A stretch of 64,000 nt of DNA from Dama dama (Eukaryota > Chordata > Mammalia > Artiodactyla > Cervidae), in assembly GCF_033118175.1 (NCBI RefSeq), contig NC_083691.1:59920001-59984000 (forward strand), given 5' to 3'. The position numbers and the translations under genes are program-made. The notes beneath the pieces are model-generated. The model was not told the origin of the DNA. It worked only from the letters and a program-made list of their open reading frames with translations, and did not search any database. This document shows positions 44,290 to 55,684 of this stretch, in pieces; within the stretch, counting starts at the first letter, position 1, and the number at the start of each line of letters is the position of its first letter.

Positions 44290-46806
44290 CTTCCTTTATT
44301 TTTTCTCTTCTATACAAAGATAAGAGATCACAACATTGTCTGACCTGATGCACCCTGTCTTAAAGTTGTGTCTCAAAATAGTTGAGAGTGAAGAGGACCT
44401 ATTGAATGGTGTTCTTTATCTCCTTTTTCTCATTAAAGAGAAAAAAAGTTTCTGTCATCATATTTAAAACATGGATGAGATCAAGATTTGCCTTTGTTAA
44501 TAACCCTTATCAGTTTGTTGAAATGTAGATGATACATAATAGAAAAAAAGACATGCTTAAATGTTAAATTTTAATTAAGGTCCAAAATATTAAATATAAC
44601 TTTTAAAAATGAAAGGAGTCAGTTTTTACATGACTTAGATAAAAAATATATATAAACATTAGTTCTTTGTATTCTAAAGAAAATTAATTACAATTGCAGT
44701 TGGGGAGGATATAAAAAAGAAAACCATATCTCACAGAATCTTAGTGTGTTTATCAAACTAGTGACTGTAAAATGAATATACACATTACTCAGATAAGAAA
44801 CAAGTGTATTCAGAACTACTTGATTTGGGGACTTTTACTGTTATGGTTAAATGCAATAATTATTAAGCTTAGTTTTAATTTTTGTTCTCCTTTGTGAACT
44901 TCTTTATACAGTTACTTAACATAGTAGTTATAGCTAGCTAATAGTATTCTTTTTAAAATTTTGTGCAAAAAAATTTATACTAGGTATTTGAAAATACAGT
45001 ATACTTTACAATATTGGAAAAATGAAGTATTTTTTCATGTATTATAGCAATTATACTTTGAAGCTTAAGGTCACAGATGCAGTCTTAGAATAGGACATGA
45101 AATTAAATGTTAAATAGTTTGGAATGTATCACTTAAAAAACGTGAATGTTTATGTATTGATCATATTGCCTTTATAACCATGCTAATATCTATGCTTTAT
45201 ATATAAATAAACTTGCCTTGCCTTAGAAAAATACATACATTAATCAGGAATTCTAGCTGTTTCATACCTTACAAACTAAAAACAAGTGCATTGAATGAGA
45301 TTTGTAAACTCAAATTCATTTACCACAGCTATGTTAAAATTTTTTTCTTCTTTTTGGGGAAACACATTGAAATTAATTTTTGATCTTAATTAGAAGATAA
45401 TTATGTTGATATGTGTTTCAAGTTTTTCATTGCAGATCTTATATTTTGTTTACTGTATGTAAGAGGTATAAGTAACACTTTTAAAATTGGAAGAGTGGTG
45501 TTTAAGTGTCAACTTTAGGCCAAAAGTAGTGAATTATTTTATTTTGCAAAGTTTTATCTTAAAGTTTCTGGATGTCTTTCTCCATAAACCTATATGCAAA
45601 GAGAATTGTGAACATTTTTTAAATGTTGCTGCTACTATGTTATCATGTAAAAGAAAGTTGCAAAGATGGGCTTCTAAGGGGAAAATTATTGGTTTTTTCA
45701 AAACAATTGCTGAAATGTTATTTTGCCATAAAAAAAAAAAAATCTCAGGATGCTACCAGTCTGCCATTAAGATATTTGTATGCATGTATTTTTAAATACT
45801 TGTGCATGCACTTTACAGTAAATTGTATTTCAGTTTTTAGTTCATTTATAACCAATTAATTTTTTTAGTGCTCTTTTAGAATTCAAAGAATGATCAGTGA
45901 TAGAAAATAATATATACTTTAAGACTGTGCTCAGAAGTCTAAACAGTCTTTGCATTTGACAGCAAGAATCAAATTCCCTTCAGCGTGCCTTTGTCAGCTA
46001 ATACATGACCAGCAACAAAAATCTTTAAAGTATTTATTAAATACTGTACTGTGGATACAGTGCAGGATCTGCAGTCTAGGGTCTTGATGCTGAATTCCTG
46101 AATGCTCCCACACAGGAAATCCGGAGCAGAAAGCGCCCACTTATCTGTTTCTAATCACTGGGAAGAAGCATGGGCTGAATCACTACAAGGTTCATGTCTC
46201 TCCTGTGCCCAGAGGTCCTGCTGCTCACCCCTCTCGTAAAATATGAGTTTGTAATTCCTGCAAGCTTGCCCCTTGAAGCCTCCAAGGCCATGGGGTGTTT
46301 TATCCAGACACACACTCCCTGCCCCCTGCAGGGGATCAGTGAGCCCTCACTCTCACCAAGAGTAAGGAGTAAACGGTTGTCAGTGGATGAGAGGATGGAT
46401 TTGCTTAGTTTCACATGGCTTCCTCCCAAAAGGGAGAAGCTCAGGCTAATGAACAAATCTTTGCTTAAAATACTACAAGGCATTTGAAATAATTCATTGT
46501 TTACCACATTTCTAAGTGCTCTTTTCTTTATCAAGCCTAATATAATTGGGAAAATGTCTGGGTACGAGTCAAACATTCTTTACATCTTATTAACATTGTA
46601 ACTGATGGTAGGTCATTTTGCCTTATTTGTTTGCCAAAACAGCAATTTCTAAACTAAGGAAATTTTGAAGTTGGCTCACAGCATTGTTGTATTTCATTTT
46701 CGATTGTAAGCTCAATGGCAGGGACACTATGTCAATAATTGTGTTTTTACATAGCAACCAGTGCAGTATACTCTTGGTGCTTAATAAATGTTCATAATTG
46801 TTAAGA
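44290..46806 (+). other. LIMS1: LIMS1 3' UTR
   Basis: AT-rich, repeat-free 2.5-kb stretch after the stop, unlike the repeat-filled flanks. AATAAA signals occur at 45206-45211 and 46783-46788 and ATTAAA at 44432-44437. The distal signal is followed by a GT-rich stretch ('gttgtgttttgc', about 46812), which fits a main cleavage site near 46806. Length is inferred. Confidence 0.6.
46783..46788 (+). terminator. LIMS1: distal polyadenylation signal of LIMS1
   Basis: AATAAA with a GT-rich downstream element about 25 bases later; the last good signal before L1 sequence begins. Confidence 0.55.
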
Positions 46807-46879
46807 ATAACTGTTGTGTTTTGCTTAACTTGAACGGCTTTGAGACATGGAACCATGAGGATATAGGACTAGTGCTTAA

Positions 46880-47435
46880 GAAAGCCATTTTGGAAACAGC
46901 CTAAGTGTCCACTAAAGGAAGAATAAATGAGAAAATGTGGTCTGTGTAACAATGGAATGTTATTCAGCCACAGATAAGTCATCTTGCTATTTACAACAGC
47001 ATGGATAGGACACTGCTAAAAAGTCAGAGAAAGACAAATATTGTATGATCTCACTTATATGTGGAATGATTAAAAAAACCAAGCTCATTGATACAGAGAA
47101 CAGATTGGTGGCTGTCAGTGGCAGGGGGCAGGGGGTGGGGGGTGAGGGTGGGCAAAATGGGTGGAGAGGGTCAAGAGACACAAACTTCCAGTTATAAATA
47201 ATTCATAGAGATGTCATGTACAGCATGGTGACTATAGTTATTAATATGTATTACATTTTTGAAAGTCGCTAAGAGAATAGATCTTAAAAGTTCTGATTAC
47301 AAGAAAAAATTTTGTAACTGATTGATAACCAATGTTAACTAGACATAGTGATCATTTTGTAATGTGTACAAACATGGAATCATTATGTTATACACAGACT
47401 AACATATTACATGTCAGTTATGCCTCAATTTAAAA
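46880..47435 (+). mobile_element. L1 LINE 3' fragment
   Basis: Sense L1: 'acaatggaatgttattcagcc', 'gtatgatctcacttatatgtgg', 'gtggctgtcagtggcaggggg', 'gttatgcctcaatttaaaa'. Intergenic, old. Confidence 0.85.
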
Positions 47436-47649
47436 TTAGAGTGCCACATTTTTTTTTTTTAAGCTGTCTTAACCTATTATGTATGTAGTTTTTTCTGTAA
47501 CAAAGTTTAAGTAGTGCTGTATCTAAATCCATGTTAAAAAAGAAGTCAAAACAGCCTCTGTGTATACAGGCTATCTTCCTTGAGGTGACACCATGTTACT
47601 TAATCCTGACACCTACCCAGGGCTGTGCTGTCAAGGAGGCCCTTTGAAG

Positions 47650-47990
47650 TTCCCTGGCAATTTAATGGAGAAAGGGTAGTGCTGGAGCAATTGGATATCC
47701 AGATGAACGAAAAAGGCTCCTGACATAAGCCTTCCAGTTACTGAAAAGATGAACTCAAAGTGGGTCATATATCTAAATATAAAGTGTGAGACAAATCTTT
47801 GTGACCAGGGGTCATGAGTTCTTATGCCACAGCAAAAGCATGATTCAGAAAACAAAAGAACTGACAAGGTGCACTTTATCAAAATCAAAAACTGTCTCCT
47901 TAGTGGAAGATGCTGGTGAGTTATAATGTATAACTATAATGTGTAAGTATAATGTAGTTACAAACTACAGACTGTGAGGAAATGTTCCCC
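47650..47990 (+). mobile_element. L1 ORF2-like fragment
   Basis: 'ggagcaattggatatccagatg' and 'tgacaaggtgcactttatcaaaatcaaaaac' are familiar L1 ORF2 text, frame broken. Confidence 0.65.
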
Positions 47991-48059
47991 AATCACATGT
48001 TTTAAAGAACTTGCAATCAGAATACCTAAAGTCCTCACAAAACTCAGCAGTCGAAGAAA

Positions 48060-48186
48060 CAGTGAGACAACAGTCGATGAAAATTCAATAATCAACATAA
48101 GAAGAATAAAAGAAGTTTTATTCGAGCCAAACTGAGGATTGTAACCTGGGAAGCCGATTCTCAGGAGCCCCGAGAACTGTCCCACC
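48060..48186. mobile_element. possible LTR-like sequence interrupted by BovB
   Basis: 'ttttattcgagccaaactgaggattgtaacc' resembles a ruminant LTR; a related phrase occurs at 26003-26030. Possibly continues after the BovB at about 50580-50900. Family not identified. Confidence 0.35.
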
Positions 48187-50565
48187 TGTTAGATGTCTAT
48201 TCAGTTCAGTTCAATCATTCAGTCTTGTCCGACTCTTTCGGACCCCATGGACTGCTGCAAACCAGGCCTCCCTGTCCATCACCAACTCCCGGAGTTTACT
48301 CAAATTCATGTCCATTGAGTCGGTGATGCCATACAACCATCTCATTCTCTGTCGTCCCCTTCTCCTCCCGCCTTCAATCCTTTTCCAGCATCAGGATCTT
48401 TTCAAATGAGTCAGTTCTTTGCATCAGGTGGCCAAAGTATTGGAGTTTCAGCTTCAACAGCAGTCCTTGCAATGAATATTCAGGGCTGATTTCCTTTAGG
48501 ACAGACTGGTTGGAACTCTTTGCAGTCCAAGGGACTCTCAAGAGTCTTCTCCAACACCACAGTTCAAAACCATCAATTCTTTGGCACTCAGCTTTCCTTA
48601 TAGTCCAACTCTCACATCCATACATGACTACTGGAAAAACCATAGCCTTGACTAGACAGACCTTTGTTGGCAAAGTAATGTCTCTGCTTTTTAATATGCT
48701 GTCTAGGTTAGTCATAACTTTTCTTCCAAGGAGTGTTTTTTTAATTTCATGGCTGCAGTCATCTGCAGTGATTTTGGAGCCCAAGAAAATAAAGTCTGTT
48801 TCCCTATCTATTTGCCATGAAGTGATGGAACCGGACGCCATGATCTTAGTTTTCTGAATGTTGAGCTTTAAGCCAACTTTTTCACTTTCCTCTTTGACTT
48901 TCATCAAGAGGCTCCTTAGTTCTTTACTTTCTGCCATAAGGGTGGTGTCATCTGCATATCTGAGGTTATTGATATTTCTCCCAGCAATCTTGATTGCAGC
49001 TTGTGCCTTATCCAGCCCAGGGTTTTTCATGATGTAGTCTGCATATAAATTAAATAAGCAGGGTGACAATATACAGCCTTAATGTACTCCTTTTCCTATT
49101 TGGAACTAGTCTGTTGTTCCATGTCCAGCTCTAACTGTTGCTTCCTGACCTGCATACACATTTCTTAAGAGGCAGGTCAGGTGGTCTGGTATTCCCATCT
49201 CTTGAAGAATTATCCACAGTTTGTTGTGATTCACATAGTCAATAAAGCAGTAGATGTTTTTCTGGAACTCGCTTTTTCTGTGATCCAGCGGATGTTGGCA
49301 TATTGATTTCTGGTTCCTCTGCCTTTTCTAAAACCAGCTTGAACATCTGGTTGTTCATGGTTCATGCACTGTTGAAGCCTGGCTTGGAGAATTTTGAGCA
49401 TTACTTTACTAACATGTGAGATGAGTGCAATTGTGCAGTAGTTTGAGCATTCTTTGGCATTGCCTTTCTTTGGGATTGGAATGAAAACTGATCTTTTCCA
49501 GTCCTGTGACCACTGCTGAGTTTTCCAAATTTGATGGCATATTGAGTGCAGCACTTTCACAGCATCATCTTTTAGGATTTGAAATAGCTCAACTGGAATT
49601 CCATCACCTCCACTAGCTTCATTTGTAGTGATGCTTCCTAAGGCCCACTTGACTTCACAGTCCAGGATGTCTGGCTCTAGGTGAGTGATCACCCCATTGT
49701 GATTATCTGGGTCACGAAGATCTTTTTTGTACAGTTCTTCTGTGTATTTTTGCCACCTCTTAATATCTTCTGCTTCTGTTAGGTCCACACCATTTCTGTC
49801 CTTTTTTGAGCCCATCTTTGCTTGAAATGTTCCCTTGGTATCTCTAATTTTCTTGAAGAGATCTCTAGTCTTTCCCATTCTATTGTTTTCCTCTATTCCT
49901 TTGCACTGATCATTGAGGAAGGCTTTATCTCTCCTTGCTATTCTTTGGAACTCTGCACTCAAATGGGTATATCTTTCCTTTTCTCCTTTGCTTTTTGGCT
50001 TCTCTTCTTTTCACAGCTATTTGTAAGGCCTCCTCAGACAGCCATTTTGCTTTTTTTCATTTTTTTTCTTGGGGATGGTCTTGAGCCCTGTCTCCTGTAC
50101 AGTGTCATGAACCTCTGTCCATAGTTCATCAGGCACTTGTTACATCAGATCTAGTCCCTTAAATCTATTTCTCACTTCCACTGTATAATCATAAAGGATT
50201 TGATTTAGGACATACCTGAATAGTCCAGTAGTTTTACCCACTTTCTTCAAGTCTGAATTTGGCAATAAGGAGTTCGTGATCTGAGCCACAGTCAGTTCCC
50301 AGTCTTGTTTTTGCTGACTGTATAGAGCTTCTCTATCTTTGGCTGCAAAGTATATAATCAATCTGATTTTGGTGTTGACCATCTGTTGATGTCCACATGT
50401 AATCTCTTGTGTTGTTGATAAAGGGCGTTTGCCATGACAAGTGCATTCTCTTGGCAAAACTATTAGCCTTTGCCCTGCTTCATTCTGTACTCCAAGGCCA
50501 AATTTGCCTGTTACTCCAGTTATCTCTTGACTTCCTACTTTTGCATTCCACATTTTCAAGACAAA
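48187..50565 (-). mobile_element. BovB (RTE) LINE, ~2.4 kb, near full length
   Basis: The longest BovB copy here. On the minus strand it covers the endonuclease end (50140-50559), the RT fingers/palm start (49231-49962, with PIPKKGNAKECSNY and GFRKGRGTRNQ) and RT core plus C-terminal region (48374-49069, with LRYADDTTLMAES and YGCESWTIRK). Frameshifts or stops between these blocks and small deletions make it inactive. Intergenic between LIMS1 and RANBP2, transcribed opposite to both. Confidence 0.95.
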
Positions 50566-51144
50566 GGATCATAAATCAAAATGACTTACTGACATTTTGC
50601 ATAAAGTTAATGGAAGAAACTCAACCCAGGTGAGCAGGTCACCACAACCCCCTGCAGAGGTGGGAAGGAGCACTATTCTTTTAAGAAGTTATGTTGCTAG
50701 CTCAGAAGAAAGTTAAAAGAAAAGCCCTCTACTTTGGAGCAGGCACTCTTATCTTTGAGAGGTTCCAGTTAATATGTAATGCACACTGCTCATTAGGGAG
50801 GGAGAGAGAAAGCCCAGGAGTGACACATAGAATTCTATGTTTAAAATTTCTCATCCTGGCTTAAGACATTTTTTATCAGCCAGAGTTTTACCTGATTAAT
50901 TTTGAGTCCTCAACTTCTGAATTAATTGAACTGACAGGCACCCAGCATCGATCAAAGGCATCCATTGCTGATCAAAATCAAGGGTTTTTTCATCTCAAGT
51001 CCCTCTGTGCTTTTCCTCTTTCGGTTACTCCTTTCCAGTATATTCAACTAAAACAGATTAAGGTAGTAATTTTATGTGCTTGCCGAGGTATGCTTGGCAA
51101 GGTTGATTTACTGTTCACACCCTCCGTTTCCTATCTATCCACAT
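50566..51144. other. no gene seen
   Basis: Non-coding; the first ~330 bases may be LTR-derived. Confidence 0.4.
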
Positions 51145-51212
51145 GAGCCTAAGAACAAATAACAGTACCTTCATTAAGTTGTTGGGAGAATAAGTCAGTA
51201 CATGTGATGTTG
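51145..51212 (+). mobile_element. MIR fragment
   Basis: 'gagcctaagaacaaataacagtaccttcattaagttgttgggagaat' matches the MIR core with drift. Confidence 0.5.
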
Positions 51213-51789
51213 AGCTGCAGGCCACAGACCTTGCCCAGGTTCAAGACTAAAAGTCCAGAGTCAGGGACAGGAGCTTACCCATCTGAAGCGAGGTCCTGGA
51301 GCAACATCCCTAGGTTCGTAGCAGGACATAAGAGCAGCCTCGCTCCCTTGGGGAAAGGGATACTATCAATTAGAGACGACTTGACCTCCTGCTGGCTCAT
51401 TATTTACCAAGGAAACCAGCAGAGGGACTCACTCCTCACCATCCCTCAGATTAGCTAACATTAGCTGGGGCCTGGACCAAGTACCCTCCCAGACCAGCCA
51501 CCCTTATTCACATCCAACAAACCTGAAACAAAACACACCATGCTGGTTTCCCTCTTTATAAAGGAAATAATTGCTCACTGTAGAAAATTTGGAAAAATGT
51601 AAAATCAAAAAGGATAACCTGTAAGAGGCCAGATTAGTTCTAAGTGTTGAATAAAACTATTTAAAAAGGATAAAAAGTGTCCATAACCATAAATCCTGAA
51701 CTCCCTGTATACACAGGATGTGGTTTTTTACTACTGAAAACATTTTCTACAACTTGTCTTAAAACTACGCCCGAAAAATTCAAATTCCA
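51213..51789. other. RANBP2 upstream flank, nothing seen
   Basis: Apparently unique sequence before the CpG island. Confidence 0.4.
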
Positions 51790-51826
51790 AAAGAGCGCTT
51801 AGATGCAGCCAACTGGCGCCGCGGCG

Positions 51827-51834
51827 TGACGTCA
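51827..51834. promoter_or_regulatory. RANBP2: palindromic CRE (CREB/ATF site)
   Basis: Exact TGACGTCA, 359 bases upstream of the RANBP2 ATG and inside the CpG island. Confidence 0.75.
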
Positions 51835-52185
51835 GCACCGGGAACATCCCGTCCGGCTCGAGAGCCTGCGGGCCGGTTATTTCCGGACGCAGCTGCTACA
51901 GGCCCGAGTCATCCTTACGCACTTCCAACCGCGTCACACGCCCCGCGAGCTTCGCATTCCCGCGCTGCGCAAGAGCAGTCACCTCCACGCGGCGGCGACC
52001 GCGGGTCTGCCCGGCGCACAGGATTGACGCAACCATTACGCATGCACGCACCCACGCAGGCGCGTCGCCCTCTCGCCGGCGACGGCGCTGCGTCACGGAC
52101 CTTCGGGCGGCGCGCTCCCGAGACGACGGAGGCCGCTGCGGCCTCGGCGCTGGCGTTCGTTACCCAGAGCCTAGTCGGCGGCACG

Positions 52186-52257
52186 ATGAGGCGCAGTAAG
52201 GCCGACGTAGAGCGATACATCGCTTCGGTGCAGGGCTCTGCCCCGTCACCCCGGGAG
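52186..52257 (+). CDS. RANBP2: RANBP2 exon 1 (N-terminus of Nup358)
   Basis: ATG at 52186 opens 24 codons, MRRSKADVERYIASVQ then GS-A-PSPRE, ending at a donor GGGAG/gtgagc (52258), phase 0. This matches the N-terminus of RANBP2/Nup358 as I know it, up to the same exon end, with small substitutions. The full protein is about 3,200 residues: an N-terminal TPR-like helical region, four Ran-binding domains, zinc fingers, a SUMO E3 ligase segment and a cyclophilin domain. It forms the cytoplasmic filaments of the nuclear pore. Only the start is in this window; exon 2 must lie beyond 64000 or was not recognised. The frame stays open upstream of this ATG (see findings). Confidence 0.93.
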
Positions 52258-52814
52258 GTGAGCAGGCCGGGGCCACGGCCTCCGGGCGGGCCCGCGGCAG
52301 CTGCGCCATGGCTCCCGCTGAGGCGCGGCCGGCCGGCGGCGGGCGGGGGACGGGGAGGCGGCGGGCGGGCGTTGGCGCTCTCTGTTTCTCGTCTTCCTGT
52401 TTCGTTTCCTGCTCTTCGTTCCCGGCGCTCGGGCGGCCTGGCCTCTACGCCGAGGCGCAGCCGCCCTGCCGCCTCTCACTCACCGCTTTGGAAACTGCTT
52501 TCCGGGCATTTTGTTTTTCAACGGGGTCCCGGTGGTTCTGAATTCCTTACGGGCGTTGTTTCTGGGGTAGATTCTTTGGCCTTACGACGACGCCTCTCGG
52601 GGTACTTTGCCATCTCCGGGGTAGATAGCTAACTGGGTGCCTAGCGGATCCCGCGGACCTTGATGCCAGAGGGTGGGCGAAGGGGGCGCCGGACCCGGAG
52701 TCGCTGCCCAGGGCCGAGTCGCAGCTCCGCCAAGCACGCGCTATGGGATTCGAGACAACTGCCGCTTATTTCGTTAATAGGTTGGGAGTTAGGGTATCGA
52801 TAGGAGTTTTTAGG

Positions 52815-52880
52815 ATGTGCCATGATAAACGTTCAGGGCAGTGCTTGGCACGTGGTAAGCTCTCAGTAGATGTGGCTGTT
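52815..52880 (+). mobile_element. MIR 3' fragment
   Basis: 'cagggcagtgcttggcacgtggtaagctctcagtagatg' is the MIR 3' core. Confidence 0.65.
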
Positions 52881-52989
52881 ACAGGGACAGTCATTCCAGG
52901 TGTTCTGGGCTGGAGCCTATGCGAATAAAGATGTATGAGGAAATTAAAAACAAAACCAGTGGACAGTCAGGATTGTAACGGCACCGTAA

Positions 52990-53145
52990 TAGTGTCTTGG
53001 TTACCACATGTTAGGCATATATTATTTTACTTTGTGCTCCCGACAACCCTGTGGCTGTTGGGACCTGGGGAGATTAAAGATACTTTTCCGGGGGCACATG
53101 GTAGCTCAGCAGGATTTTGGCAGTGGGTATGATTTCGTTTCTTTT
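52990..53145 (+). mobile_element. MIR fragment
   Basis: 'attattttactttgtgctcccgacaaccctgtgg' through 'ggggcacatggtagctcagcagg' follows the MIR consensus with drift. Confidence 0.55.
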
Positions 53146-54102
53146 AGGAGTATGGAGTGGGTTACAGCCTGTGCGTCTGGAGCAGGGGAATAGGTGCCAA
53201 CCTTCAGATAGTAACTTCAAACTGCTGGCATAGCTGTAAATGCAAATGTACCTAACAGAGTCAAAAACGGAAGCTCATTAAACGTTCTCTGCCCCTGAAA
53301 CTGATGTGGCCGGTTTTTTTTTTTTTCTTCTAAAGCAAGTTTAGAGCTTTTAAGAAATTTTTAGTGGGGACCCTGGCTCTCCAAAGCGTAAAAACCACTG
53401 TCTAGACAGGAATTAGAATGTTCTTTGAACTAGGGAACTTTTCCATCAACAAAGAAGAGTGGGCACAAAACTTTAAGGATTGGTTACTATTGTCACCTCT
53501 TTTACATGTATAAAGAGTATTATAACCAGATGTTTTTCTTCAGACAGGGAGAAATCATTGACTTTTGAACCTGGGGACTTCAGTGGGATATTCATTAGCA
53601 AGTGCAGTGGATAACTTTCGGTCCCAGATAAAGACCTAAAAGAGGTGCTTTAATCATAATGGAAATGTTTAAAATGATAATTCAAGGAGTTAACATCCCT
53701 TATCTAGCTATAGTTAGACCATATATTCTGGGAGACAACCCAAAGGTAGGTCCCTGAAATTTAGCAGCCTGATACCTGGATCTCAAGGGCGTAGACCAGG
53801 AGGAAAGGCTTCTGGTGGCAGGAGGAGAGGGTTAGGGGACAGCCACTGGGGGACCGATTCCACTTCCTGCAGGAGAAGCACTTCTGCTGTGGTTGGAGTC
53901 ACAGTTGTTGTGCAAGCTGAAGGATAGCTAATGAACATCAGGAGAAAACTTTGATGTCAGTGTCCTGGAGAGAGACTGCAGGACAAGGTCCTAGGTGGAC
54001 CTCTAGAGAAGCAGAGAGTAAAAAGAATCCCCCAGATTCAGTGGTTTAATATCTGGTGCTAAAATAGCAAACTTTTTATTTGTTTTGTTTCAGTTGCTTC
54101 AT

Positions 54103-54310
54103 GGGGCTTCCCTTGTATCTTAGTAAAGAGTCTGCCTGCAATAAGGGAGACCAGGGTTTGATTCCTTTATTCGAGAGGATCCCCTGGAGAAGGAAATGGC
54201 AACCCAGTCCAGTATTCTTGCCTGGAGAATCCCATGGACAGAGGAGCCTGGCAAGCTACAGTCTCTGGGGTCACAAGTGTTGGACAAGACTGAAAGATTA
54301 AGCACACACA
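54103..54310 (+). mobile_element. Bov-tA SINE with extra 5' sequence
   Basis: SINE from 'ggggcttcccttgtatc' to a CA tail. Perfect 12-base duplication 'ctaaaatagcaa' at 54059-54070 and 54311-54322. The left copy is separated from the SINE head by 32 bases (54071-54102) that are not SINE sequence. Confidence 0.93.
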
Positions 54311-54513
54311 CTAAAATAGCAAGACACTGAGGGAGGCCTCAGGTGCAGAGTTGATAAAGGCTTGCTTCTCAGGCGGTCCTGGGGTGGATCTCCAGGAATC
54401 GGGGATGGGTGTTCAGAGTTGGAAGGTCCCTTGCCCTAAGGATCCTGGTTAACCTCAAGAAATGAACTGAAACTTTTAAATTAGACTTTGGTAAGAGTAT
54501 ATTAGGTCTTCCT

Positions 54514-54725
54514 GGCTTCCCGGGTAGATCAGTGGTGAAGAATCCACCTGCCAGTGCAGGAGACTCGGGCTTGATCCCTGTGTTGGGAAGATCCCATGGA
54601 GAAGGAAATGACTACCCGTTCCAGTATTTCCTGGGAAATCCCATGGACAGAGAAGCCTGGTGGGCTATAGTCCATGGGGTCCAAAGAGTCGGACGTGACT
54701 TAGCAACTGAAACAACAAAATAAAC
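54514..54725 (+). mobile_element. Bov-tA SINE
   Basis: Forward SINE 'ggcttcccgggtagatcagtgg' to 'gacgtgacttagcaactgaaac'. Confidence 0.93.
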
Positions 54726-55056
54726 AAAAACTTTGGAACACATGACAGTAATGCTGTAATCGTAGGTGTGAGTGAAATGACAGAACATGGTGCTTTGGAC
54801 AGGTTGGGAGGGAGATGATGGAGGGAGGGAGCAGAGAAAGTGGCTGTGAAGAGTATAAAAAGATTAAGGTGTATGTACTCGGTACCCAGTTGGGCAGACA
54901 CTGGCCATGTTGGAACAGACCAGTTTTCTGGGTTATCCAAATTCTAAGTGCTGTGATGGGTCCATAGTCATGTCTTCCCAAGCTTCCACTCATTTCTTTA
55001 CTTCGTCTTTTGTTTTGCTATTTTCTACTCCTTTACACCTGCTTTTGATTTTGTTA

Positions 55057-55261
55057 GGACTTCGCAGGTGGTGCAGTTGGTAAAGAATCCTGCCAACGCA
55101 GGAGGTGCAAGTTCCATCCCTGAGTCGGGAAGATCCTCTGGAAGAGGAAATGGCAGCCCACTCCGGTATTATTGCCTGGAAAATTCCATGGACAGAGGAA
55201 CCTGGCGGGCTACAGTCCATGGGGTCTCAAAGAGTTGGACAAGACTGAGCATACACAACCA
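55057..55261 (+). mobile_element. Bov-tA SINE with target-site duplication
   Basis: Forward SINE 'ggacttcgcaggtggtgcag' to 'agactgagcatacacaacc'. Perfect 13-base duplication 'acacctgcttttg' at 55035-55047 and 55262-55274, again with a short (9-base) spacer before the head. Confidence 0.94.
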
Positions 55262-55617
55262 ACACCTGCTTTTGCTTTTATTGAAAATGTCACTTCATTT
55301 TTTTTTTCCCCAGATGGCTTCTATTTAGTTTTCTTAGTTTTATATCTAGTTGACTTTCTACTCCACACCCCCGATTTCCTGCTTCTCAGAGGCAGCTTGA
55401 CAGCTCTTGGTTATTTGTTCTACCTTAAACATCTGTATGTCATACTTCTGAGTAATATACGTATTACAGTTGCTCGTTGAACAGCACAGATCCACTTACA
55501 TGAAGGGGTTTTTTGGTGTTTTTTCTCGATGAATGCATAGAGCAGTGCTGTGGGGTCCACAGTTGGCTGAAAATGAGGATGCGGAAGCTTGGATATGGAG
55601 GAGCCAGGGTTCTGGAG

Positions 55618-55643
55618 GGGGAGAGAGAGAGAGAGAGAGAGAG

Positions 55644-55682
<39 letters not shown>
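55618..55682. repeat. (GA)n(GT)n microsatellite
   Basis: About 14 GA units run directly into about 18 GT units; likely polymorphic. Confidence 0.95.

Positions 55683-55684
<2 letters not shown>

Larger units (their letters stand above)
51790..52480 (+). promoter_or_regulatory. RANBP2: RANBP2 CpG-island promoter
   Basis: CpG-dense block with an abrupt left edge near 51790. It holds a perfect CRE 'tgacgtca' (51827-51834), an ETS-like 'tttccgga' (about 51880), NRF1-like 'tgcgcaag' (51966) and 'cgcatgcacgc' (52040). No TATA box. Typical of a ubiquitously expressed nucleoporin gene. Confidence 0.8.

Noticed and set aside
49231..49962. long reverse-transcriptase frame as a possible host gene
   Set aside because: It is ordinary BovB ORF sequence, with the flanking BovB blocks broken.
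51826..52632. 268-codon plus-strand frame across RANBP2 exon 1 and beyond
   Set aside because: Downstream of 52257 it reads into the intron past a consensus donor; CpG-island DNA is stop-poor. Only the 24 codons of exon 1 are supported (the upstream ATG is kept as a finding).
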